Shown: positions 1-5,559 of the stretch, piece after piece
Layout of the letters: every line of letters begins with the position of its first letter
Position numbering within the stretch: the stretch's first letter is position 1
DNA from: Thomasclavelia spiroformis
GTDB taxonomy: Bacteria; Bacillota_I; Bacilli_A; Erysipelotrichales; Coprobacillaceae
Direction of reading: 5' to 3'
Assembly: GCA_018369555.1 (NCBI GenBank)
Contig: JAGZCC010000091.1
Span: 1 to 6,087 of the forward strand
DNA: 6,087 nt
Notes under the pieces: generated by a model
Databases searched by the model: none
What the model was told of the DNA's origin: nothing
The model's input: the letters and a program-made list of their open reading frames with translations, nothing else
Position numbers and translations under genes: made by a program

Positions 1-17
1 ATACCCCTTTTATATTT

Positions 18-45
18 TTGATTTAAGCTTATGACATTGTATCAT
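18..45 (+). promoter_or_regulatory. possible leader promoter of the CRISPR-like array
   Basis: TTGATT at 18-23 (4 of 6 matches to TTGACA) and TATCAT at 40-45 (5 of 6 to TATAAT) are separated by 16 bp and point toward the array, which starts about 50 bp downstream. The whole stretch 1-95 is A+T-rich, has no convincing gene, and sits at the end opposite the decayed repeat, as a CRISPR leader would. TATACT at 45-50 is an alternative -10 without a good -35. The promoter call is inferred from matches to the consensus only. Confidence 0.35.
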
Positions 46-95
46 ATACTAGCTAGTTCTTCCATTTAACTGGTACAGTTTTTATTCTAGCATCA

Positions 96-467
96 ATTAG
101 TTATTGTTCTTATAAAGGATTAACGCCAAACCGCCTTTAACCGCATCATGGTACCCTCTAATTAGTTATTGTTCTTATAAAGGATTAACGCTCAACTTCG
201 TTATTAAAATCTTTCCCTTTGCCAGATAATTTAATTAGTTATTGTTCTTATAAAGGATTAACGCTGGAATCTCTAATAAATTACCCCCATACATCCGAGC
301 ATTTATTAGTTATTGTTCTTATAAAGGATTAACGCAGAAGTACAGAATTGTGTTAATTGATCCTTCCATTGTATTAGTTATTGTTCTTATAAAGGATTAA
401 CGCTGATGGATTGTATCTATCTGTACTTTTTTTATTATTAGTTATTGTTCTTATAAAGAATATAATT
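96..467 (+). CRISPR. CRISPR-like array: five identical 31-bp repeats, a decayed sixth, five unique spacers
   Basis: Five perfectly identical 31-bp repeats lie at 96-126, 161-191, 234-264, 305-335 and 373-403. Each begins ATTAGTTATTGTTC and ends GGATTAACGC. A sixth copy at 437-467 matches the first 22 bases exactly and then decays (25 of 31 matches overall). The spacers at 127-160, 192-233, 265-304, 336-372 and 404-436 are 34, 42, 40, 37 and 33 bp long and share no sequence. The first spacer is about 50% G+C, well above its surroundings, which suggests foreign origin. Identical repeats, unique spacers and decay of only one terminal repeat are the CRISPR signature. The decayed end places the leader on the left and transcription on the plus strand. 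The repeat contains an imperfect hairpin. Spacer lengths this variable are more like type I-B or type III arrays than type II, whose spacers are nearly constant at about 30 bp, but the repeat does not match a family I recognise. No cas gene is present here; cas genes may lie left of the window or elsewhere. A non-CRISPR interspersed repeat is the alternative. Confidence 0.82.
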
Positions 468-501
468 TGAATTCTTATAAATTTAAGAAAATACTAAATA
501 A

Positions 502-533
502 AAACAAGTCATATTTAAAATTATGACTTGTTT
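502..533. terminator. 12-bp perfect inverted repeat, possible bidirectional terminator of the array transcript
   Basis: The arms 502-513 (AAACAAGTCATA) and 522-533 (TATGACTTGTTT) are perfectly complementary around an 8-base loop. The stem is flanked by A and T runs, so it could terminate transcription in either direction. It lies about 35 bp after the last decayed repeat and just before the nitroreductase promoter, where a terminator for the array RNA would be expected. The stem is A+T-rich and the T run after it is short (TTTAATTT), so termination may be weak. The symmetry would also suit a regulator binding site. Confidence 0.5.
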
Positions 534-542
534 AATTTGGAC

Positions 543-571
543 TGTTTTATTATGTTTTTTTAATGTATAAT
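543..571 (+). promoter_or_regulatory. candidate promoter of the nitroreductase gene
   Basis: A perfect TATAAT is at 566-571, 28 bp before the start codon. The best-placed -35, TGTTTT at 543-548, is poor and lies at 17-bp spacing; TTGGAC at 537-542 is a better hexamer but is 23 bp away, which is too far. The gene's RBS, GGAGG at 588-592, follows, 6 bases before the ATG. No copy of the ATAGC-type MarR operator found downstream is present here. Confidence 0.5.
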
Positions 572-598
572 GTTGTTAAGTTATTTTGGAGGTAAGTT

Positions 599-1360
599 AT
601 GAATGATGTAATTAAAGAATTGTTTGAACGTAAGTCGGTGAGAGTTTATAGTGATGAGATGATTGAAGAGGATAAAAAGAAATTAATTATTGATGCTGCG
701 ATTCAAGCACCGACAGCGGGGAATATGACTTTGTATTCAATTATTGATGTTGAAGATCAAGAAATAAAAGAAAAATTAGCAAAATCTTGTGATAATCAAC
801 CATTTATTGCTAAAGCACCATTAGTATTGATTTTTGTTGCTGATTATCAAAAATGGTATGATGCTTTTAAGTATTATCATGGCGATGAAGAGATTAGAAG
901 TCCTTCTTATGGTGATTTTTTATTAGCGTATAGTGATGCACTGATTGCTGCTCAAAATGCTGTGGTTGCAGCTGAAAGCATGGGAATTGGAAGTTGTTTT
1001 ATTGGGGATATTATTGAACAATACGAATTTCATCGAGAATTATTGAATTTACCACAATATACTGCACCTGTTGGAATGTTAGTAATGGGTTATCCTACTT
1101 TACAACAAAAGAATCGGGTTAAACCGATGCGTTTTGATAGTAAATACGTTGTAAGTAAAAATCATTATGAAAGATTTAATGATGAAAAATTAGTTGAAAT
1201 GTTTGATGAACGAGCAACTAGAGCAAATAGGGCAAGTGGTGGTAAAGGCTATGTTGATGATATTTATAAACGTAAATGGACTAATCCATTTATTGAAGAG
1301 ATGACCCGTTCATCTAAGTTATGGTTTGAACAGTGGGGAAAAGAGGATGAGGAATCTTAG
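599..1360 (+). CDS. NfsA/FRP-type FMN nitroreductase
   Basis: A cytoplasmic flavoprotein of 253 aa in the nitroreductase superfamily. These enzymes use NAD(P)H and bound FMN to reduce nitro compounds, quinones or free flavin; the true substrate here is unknown. Visible family features are the N-terminal FMN phosphate-binding run ERKSVRVY (10-17), the APTAGN loop (37-42), the GIGSCFIGD segment (129-137), the strand VGMLVMGYP (158-166), and a following basic QQKNRVKPMRF (169-179). That basic segment and the length of about 250 aa favour the NfsA/flavin reductase P subgroup over the shorter NfsB-like enzymes. The long charged C-terminal tail (about 200-253), rich in Arg, Lys and Trp, is typical of that subgroup, where it helps cover the active site. 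The ATG is supported by GGAGG at 588-592. The gene has its own promoter and terminator, so it is probably monocistronic. Confidence in the family is high; confidence in any particular substrate is low. Confidence 0.9.
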   Translation: MNDVIKELFERKSVRVYSDEMIEEDKKKLIIDAAIQAPTAGNMTLYSIIDVEDQEIKEKLAKSCDNQPFIAKAPLVLIFVADYQKWYDAFKYYHGDEEIRSPSYGDFLLAYSDALIAAQNAVVAAESMGIGSCFIGDIIEQYEFHRELLNLPQYTAPVGMLVMGYPTLQQKNRVKPMRFDSKYVVSKNHYERFNDEKLVEMFDERATRANRASGGKGYVDDIYKRKWTNPFIEEMTRSSKLWFEQWGKEDEES

Positions 1361-1378
1361 GATTCTTTTTCTTTTTTT
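1349..1378 (+). terminator. rho-independent terminator overlapping the nitroreductase stop codon
   Basis: Bases 1349-1356 pair with 1361-1368 (core GAATC/GATTC, extended by two G-U wobbles) around the loop TTAG, which contains part of the TAG stop codon. A long T-rich tract (TTTTT C TTTTTTT) follows to 1378. This should separate the nitroreductase transcript from the marR unit, whose -35 box begins two bases later. Confidence 0.75.
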
Positions 1379-1379
1379 A

Positions 1380-1407
1380 TTGACAGGATTAATGATTTGA
1401 TTATAAT
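1380..1407 (+). promoter_or_regulatory. consensus promoter of the marR-ABC unit
   Basis: A perfect TTGACA (1380-1385) and a perfect TATAAT (1402-1407) are separated by 16 bp. Transcription would start near 1413-1415, inside the palindrome at 1410-1421, so the adjacent operator is ideally placed for repression. This is the strongest promoter match in the window. Confidence 0.85.
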
Positions 1408-1409
1408 AT

Positions 1410-1421
1410 ATAGCGTGCTAT
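1410..1421. promoter_or_regulatory. MarR operator 1, over the marR transcription start
   Basis: ATAGCGTGCTAT has perfect 5-bp arms (ATAGC/GCTAT) around a 2-base centre and begins 2 bp after the -10 box. Its exact reverse complement recurs at 1891-1902 before the ABC genes. Over 25 bp (1402-1426 against the complement of 1886-1910) the two sites agree at 21 positions. MarR-family dimers bind palindromes of this kind and usually repress their own promoter. That the local MarR binds it is inferred from position and recurrence. Confidence 0.75.
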
Positions 1422-1441
1422 CTATCTAAGGAGGGGTAAAA

Positions 1442-1870
1442 GTGACTGTTAAGAAAGTCGGTTTTTTAATAAAACAGGTACATATTCTTCAGGAGCAGAG
1501 GTTGAATAAAAAATTTAATCGTTTTGATTTAACTGGGGCACAGGTGTTTACTATTATTAATCTGTTTAAAGCTCGTGAAAAAGGGGAAAGATTAACCCAA
1601 AAAGATCTTGAAAGAATTTTAGATATTTCTAATCCAACCTTAACTGGTATTTTAAATCGTCTTGAAAATAAAGGATTGATTATTCGGATGCCGTGTAAAC
1701 ATGATGCACGTAAAAAATATATTGAGGTCACTGACAAGGCAATTGACTTAGATAAAGAGATTCGTAGGGCTTTTGAAGAAGCAGAGAAAGAATTGTTATG
1801 TTCATTGAATGATGAAGAAGTTATGCGATTATATGAATATTTAGAAAAAATATTAAGAAGTAATTCTTAA
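1442..1870 (+). CDS. MarR-family transcriptional regulator, probable repressor of itself and the ABC exporter
   Basis: A dimeric winged-helix DNA-binding protein of 142 aa, a normal length for MarR. An N-terminal dimerisation helix (about 5-27) precedes the DNA-binding core. The helix-turn-helix runs from about LTQKDLERIL (51-60) through the recognition helix NPTLTGILNRLENKGL (64-79). The wing (about 80-98) carries the family pattern D88-x-R90-K91 before YIEVT. C-terminal helices (about 100-140) complete the dimer interface. The start is GTG at 1442, supported by the strong RBS AAGGAGGGG at 1428-1436; no better ATG is available. Cys85 in the wing and Cys120 in the dimerisation region could allow redox control, as in OhrR/SarZ-type members, but this is speculation. 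It stands under a consensus promoter with an operator over the start site, and a matching operator lies between it and the ABC genes. Such MarR-ABC arrangements usually respond to a toxic ligand by derepressing export. Confidence 0.92.
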   Translation: MTVKKVGFLIKQVHILQEQRLNKKFNRFDLTGAQVFTIINLFKAREKGERLTQKDLERILDISNPTLTGILNRLENKGLIIRMPCKHDARKKYIEVTDKAIDLDKEIRRAFEEAEKELLCSLNDEEVMRLYEYLEKILRSNS

Positions 1871-1875
1871 TATTT
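1848..1875. terminator. 12-bp A+T hairpin across the marR stop codon, possible attenuator or minus-strand terminator
   Basis: The arms 1848-1859 (AAATATTAAGAA) and 1864-1875 are perfectly complementary around the loop GTAA. The stem includes the marR stop codon and has only one G:C pair. On the plus strand it is followed by ATTTTC, a poor U tract, so it may only partly reduce read-through into the ABC genes. On the minus strand it runs into six T residues (opposite 1850-1845) and looks more like a terminator for RNA coming from the right. Confidence 0.45.
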
Positions 1876-1890
1876 ATTTTCAAAAAATAC

Positions 1891-1902
1891 ATAGCACGCT
1901 AT
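1891..1902. promoter_or_regulatory. MarR operator 2, upstream of the ABC genes
   Basis: ATAGCACGCTAT is the exact reverse complement of operator 1 and lies 23 bp before the first ABC start codon. No good plus-strand promoter is visible around it: the best candidates are TTAATA at 1867-1872 with TACATA at 1888-1893, both weak. It could therefore act as a roadblock to read-through from the marR promoter, control a weak local promoter, or control the mirrored minus-strand promoter described separately. Confidence 0.72.
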
Positions 1903-1904
1903 TT

Positions 1905-1932
1905 ATTTTAAAAGGAGGTAGAGAAATGTTAA
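1905..1932 (-). promoter_or_regulatory. possible minus-strand promoter mirroring the marR promoter
   Basis: Read on the minus strand, TTAACA (complement of 1927-1932) and TAAAAT (complement of 1905-1910) are spaced by 16 bp, and operator 2 begins 2 bp after the -10. This is the same geometry as TTGACA-16-TATAAT-2-operator at marR. The -35 overlaps the first codons of the ABC gene, so chance in A+T-rich DNA is a real alternative. Confidence 0.3.
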
Positions 1933-3659
1933 AAACACTTTTAGCGCAAGTAAAGGAGTATAAAAAGCCAGCTATTTTGACACCACTGTTAGTTGTTATA
2001 GAAGTAATTTTAGAAGTTACGATTCCATTTTTAATGTCATTGATTATTGATCAGGGAATTAATAATAATGACATGGATGCAGTGATAAAGATTGGTATTA
2101 TGATGTTAGTTGCTTCGTTTATTTCTTTGAGTACTGGGGTTTTAGCGGGTAAATATGCAGCTAAAGCATCAACAGGTTTTGCAAAGAATTTAAGAAAAGC
2201 AATGTATTATAATATTCAAAATTTTTCTTTTGCAAATATTGATAAATATTCAACAGCAGGTTTAGTAACTCGTTTAATGACAGATGTTACTAATGTTCAA
2301 AATGCTTTTCAAATGATTATTAGAATGTGTATTAGAGCACCATTAATGATGATTAGTGCAATGATCATGGCATTTACAATTAATGCTGATTTAGCAATGA
2401 TCTTTGTAGTTGCAATTATTTTTCTAGGCATTATTTTAGTGTTTATTATGTCTCGAGCACATCCATTATTTAGAAAGATATTTAGAACATATGATGATTT
2501 AAATGCATCTGTTCAAGAAAATATTAATGGAATTAGAGTTGTAAAAGCCTATGTTCGAGAAGAATATGAAGATGAAAAATTTAAAAAGACATCCGGTTTA
2601 ATTTATAGATTATTTTTAAAGGCAGAAAGTTATTTAGTTTTTAACCAACCAATTATGCAATTTACTGTTTATGGATGTATTATTGCTATTTCTTGGTTTG
2701 GAGCGCATATGATTGTTGGGGGAAGTTTAACTACTGGTGAACTTACAAGTATGTTTACTTATATAATGATGATTTTAATGAGTTTAATGATGTTATCAAT
2801 GGTTTTTGTAATGATTGTTATGTCAATTGCTTCAGCACAACGTATTAGTGAAGTGATTAATGAAAAGTCAACATTACATAATCCTAAAAATCCTGAATAT
2901 GAAATTAAAGATGGCTCAATTGATTTCAATAATGTTAGCTTTTCATATTTTGATGATCAAGAAGAAGTTAATTTAAAAGATATCAACGTGCATATTAAAT
3001 CCGGACAAACTGTTGGGGTAATTGGTGGTACGGGTAGTGCTAAATCAACATTTGTACAATTGATTCCTAGATTATATGACGTTACTCATGGTGAAGTACT
3101 TGTTGGTGGTAAAGATGTACGTAGTTATGATTTAGACACGCTTAGAAATGAAGTAGCCATGGTGCTTCAAAAAAATGTCTTATTTTCAGGAACGATTAAA
3201 GATAATTTGCGTTGGGGAAATAAAAATGCTACTGATGAAGAAATCGTTCATGCTTGTAAACTAGCTCAAGCTGATGAATTTATTCAACGTTTTCCTGATA
3301 AGTATGATACTTATATTGAACAGGGTGGAAGTAATGTTTCAGGAGGACAAAAACAAAGATTATGTATTGCTCGAGCATTGCTTAAAAAACCAAAGATTTT
3401 AATCCTTGATGATTCTACTAGTGCAGTGGATACTAAAACTGATGCTTTGATTCGTAAAGCTTTTAGGGAAGTAATTCCAGGGACAACTAAGCTTATTATT
3501 GCTCAAAGAATTAGTTCGGTAGAAGATGCTGATTTAATTATTGTTCTAGATGATGGTAAGATTTCAGCGATGGGAACTAATGATGAATTACTACAAACTA
3601 GTGAAATTTATAAAGATATTTATGAAACCCAAAAGAAAGGGGGGAGCTTAAGTGAATAA
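1926..3659 (+). CDS. ABC exporter half-transporter with degenerate ATPase site (LmrC/BmrC-like subunit)
   Basis: A 577-aa type I (type IV fold) ABC exporter subunit in the cytoplasmic membrane, with a six-helix transmembrane domain (about 1-310; first helices near 16-38 and 54-76) fused to a nucleotide-binding domain (about 330-577). Visible motifs are Walker A GGTGSAKST (367-375, Lys373), Q-loop Gln415, signature VSGGQ (471-475, canonical) and Walker B ILILDD, with Asp495 and then Asp496 where the catalytic Glu normally sits. The H-loop His is replaced by Gln527 (IIAQR). The Glu-to-Asp and His-to-Gln changes mark the non-catalytic half of a heterodimeric exporter, as known for LmrC, BmrC and TM287. 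Its intact signature should complete the active site of the partner encoded next. Walker A has Ala372 instead of the usual second-last Gly. The ATG has a strong RBS, AAAGGAGG, at 1911-1918. Substrate is unknown; drugs, peptides or lipids are possible. Confidence 0.92.
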   Translation: MLKTLLAQVKEYKKPAILTPLLVVIEVILEVTIPFLMSLIIDQGINNNDMDAVIKIGIMMLVASFISLSTGVLAGKYAAKASTGFAKNLRKAMYYNIQNFSFANIDKYSTAGLVTRLMTDVTNVQNAFQMIIRMCIRAPLMMISAMIMAFTINADLAMIFVVAIIFLGIILVFIMSRAHPLFRKIFRTYDDLNASVQENINGIRVVKAYVREEYEDEKFKKTSGLIYRLFLKAESYLVFNQPIMQFTVYGCIIAISWFGAHMIVGGSLTTGELTSMFTYIMMILMSLMMLSMVFVMIVMSIASAQRISEVINEKSTLHNPKNPEYEIKDGSIDFNNVSFSYFDDQEEVNLKDINVHIKSGQTVGVIGGTGSAKSTFVQLIPRLYDVTHGEVLVGGKDVRSYDLDTLRNEVAMVLQKNVLFSGTIKDNLRWGNKNATDEEIVHACKLAQADEFIQRFPDKYDTYIEQGGSNVSGGQKQRLCIARALLKKPKILILDDSTSAVDTKTDALIRKAFREVIPGTTKLIIAQRISSVEDADLIIVLDDGKISAMGTNDELLQTSEIYKDIYETQKKGGSLSE

Positions 3660-5514
3660 GGATCAAGTAAAAACATTAAAAAGGTTATTTAATTTTGTTC
3701 TTACAAGACATCGTAATTCTTGTATTGTAGTATTGTTATTGATTATTGTCAGTACAATTGCGAATGTTTCAGGATCAATCTTTATTAAGAGTTTGATTGA
3801 TGATTATATTACTCCATATATAAATTCAACTGATCCTAATTTTGCTCCATTATTAAATGCAATTATAAAGATGATTGTAATATATGCAATTGGGGTATTT
3901 GCAACATATGGATTTAATCGTATTTTAATTAATGTGTCTCAAGGTTCATTAAAAGAAATTCGTGATTCAATGTTTGAACATATGGAAAAGCTTCCAATTA
4001 AATATTTTGATACCCATAATCATGGTGATATTATGTCTATTTATACTAATGATGCGGATACTTTAAGACAAATGATTTCTCAAAGTGTGCCTCAAGTTAT
4101 TGTATCTGGAATGACAATTTTAAGTGTTTTTGTTTCGATGCTCATCATTAGTATACCGTTGACTTGTATAAGTGTGTTTATGGTAGTAGTAATGTTGTTT
4201 GTATCTAAATATGTTACAAGTAGAAGTGGTAAATACTTTTATCAACAACAAATTAATTTAGGTAAAGTTAATGGTTTTATTGAAGAAATGATGGAAGGAC
4301 AAAAAGTAGTTAAAGTCTTTACTCATGAAGAAGAAGCCAAAAAAGATTTTGATAAAGTTAATGAAGAATTATTTGAAAGTGCTTATGAAGCCAATAAATA
4401 TGCTAATATCTTGATGCCATTAATTGGTAACTTAGGATATGTTAGTTATGTTTTAGTGGCTTTAGTTGGTGGTGTGCTTGCAATTAATGGTTATACAGAA
4501 TTAACAATTGGAGCACTTGCATCTTTTTTACAATTAAACCGTTCATTCAATAATCCAATTGGACAAATTTCTCAACAAGTTAACATGGTTTTAATGGCGT
4601 TAGCTGGAGCAAGTCGTATCTTTGCTTTACTTGATGAAGAAGTTGAAAAAGATGAAGGACATGTTACTTTAGTAAATGCTAAAGAAAACGAAGATGGAAC
4701 ATTATCACCAGTTGATTATCGTACAGGTGTTTGGGCTTGGGAACATCGTCGCCCTGATGGTTCGACTGAATATGTTCGTTTAGTTGGGGATGTTCGTTTT
4801 CATGATGTTACATTTGGTTATAATGAAAATAAAACGATTTTATATGATATGAATTTATTTGCTAAACCTGGGGAAAAGTTAGCCTTTGTTGGAGCTACTG
4901 GAGCCGGTAAGACAACAATCACTAACTTAATTAATCGTTTTTATGATATTCAAAAGGGATCAATTACTTATGATGGAATTGATATTAAATTAATTAAAAA
5001 AGCTGATTTAAGAAGATCATTAGGTATCGTTTTACAAGATACACATTTATTTACTGGAACAATTATGGATAATATTCGTTATGGTAAACTTGATGCAACT
5101 GATGAAGAATGTATTGCGGCAGCTAAATTAGCTAATGCTCATGAATTTATTATGCATTTAGAACATGGTTATCAAACAGTGTTAAGTGGTGATGGTTCGA
5201 GTTTATCACAAGGACAATGTCAGTTACTTGCAATTGCAAGAGCAGCAGTTGCTAATCCACCGGTATTGATCTTAGATGAAGCTACTTCAAGTATTGATAC
5301 AAGAACAGAAAGTATTGTTCAAAGTGGAATGGATAAATTGATGGAAGGTAGAACAGTATTTGTTATTGCTCACCGTTTATCAACAATTAAAAACTCTGAT
5401 GCAATTATGGTTTTAGATCAAGGACGAATTATTGAACGTGGTGATCATGATAAACTAATTGGACAAAAGGGAACATATTATCAGTTATATACTGGCGGTT
5501 TAGAGTTAGATTAA
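3652..5514 (+). CDS. ABC exporter half-transporter with intact catalytic site (LmrD/BmrD-like subunit)
   Basis: A 620-aa partner of the preceding ABC protein: a six-helix membrane domain (about 1-320; first helices near 21-45 and 66-90), a linker, and a nucleotide-binding domain (about 380-620). Walker A is GATGAGKTT (414-422, Lys420), the Q-loop Gln is 462, Walker B is LILDE with Asp542 and catalytic Glu543, and the H-loop is intact at His574. The signature is LSQGQ (518-522) instead of LSGGQ. The defects mirror those of the first subunit, so the pair should have one active and one degenerate ATP site. Compared with a minimal half-transporter it carries an extra segment of about 45 residues between the two domains (about 335-380, including GVWAWEH at 359-365), which I recall as usual in YheH/LmrD-type subunits. 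The start is GTG at 3652, overlapping the upstream gene by 8 bp, with an RBS (AAAGGGGGGAG) at 3636-3646; translation is probably coupled for equal subunit supply. Confidence 0.92.
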   Translation: MNKDQVKTLKRLFNFVLTRHRNSCIVVLLLIIVSTIANVSGSIFIKSLIDDYITPYINSTDPNFAPLLNAIIKMIVIYAIGVFATYGFNRILINVSQGSLKEIRDSMFEHMEKLPIKYFDTHNHGDIMSIYTNDADTLRQMISQSVPQVIVSGMTILSVFVSMLIISIPLTCISVFMVVVMLFVSKYVTSRSGKYFYQQQINLGKVNGFIEEMMEGQKVVKVFTHEEEAKKDFDKVNEELFESAYEANKYANILMPLIGNLGYVSYVLVALVGGVLAINGYTELTIGALASFLQLNRSFNNPIGQISQQVNMVLMALAGASRIFALLDEEVEKDEGHVTLVNAKENEDGTLSPVDYRTGVWAWEHRRPDGSTEYVRLVGDVRFHDVTFGYNENKTILYDMNLFAKPGEKLAFVGATGAGKTTITNLINRFYDIQKGSITYDGIDIKLIKKADLRRSLGIVLQDTHLFTGTIMDNIRYGKLDATDEECIAAAKLANAHEFIMHLEHGYQTVLSGDGSSLSQGQCQLLAIARAAVANPPVLILDEATSSIDTRTESIVQSGMDKLMEGRTVFVIAHRLSTIKNSDAIMVLDQGRIIERGDHDKLIGQKGTYYQLYTGGLELD

Positions 5515-5518
5515 TTAT

Positions 5519-5548
5519 AAAGGCAATGATTTGGTTCATTGCCTTTTT
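5519..5548. terminator. strong rho-independent terminator after the ABC genes, possibly serving both strands
   Basis: A perfect 11-bp stem pairs 5519-5529 (AAAGGCAATGA) with 5536-5546 around a 6-base loop, followed by T residues to 5548. It starts 5 bp after the ABC stop codon and clearly ends the marR-ABC unit. The flanking A run gives a short T run on the minus strand, so it may also stop transcription of the convergent gene, whose stop codon is 12 bp away. Confidence 0.88.
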
Positions 5549-5559
5549 ATATTCATTTT

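Noticed and set aside
96..467. Integron cassette array or phase-variation sites as an explanation for the repeats
   Set aside because: The spacers are only 33-42 bp and cannot hold cassettes, the repeats lack attC architecture, and there is no recombinase gene or invertible promoter in view.
1..598. Cas protein, reverse transcriptase or tracrRNA next to the array
   Set aside because: No open frame of useful length and no sequence complementary to most of the repeat occurs outside the array in this window.
1489..1737. Minus-strand open frame of 82 codons
   Set aside because: It lies entirely inside marR on the opposite strand and shows no ribosome site or recognisable protein features; marR itself is a clear family member.
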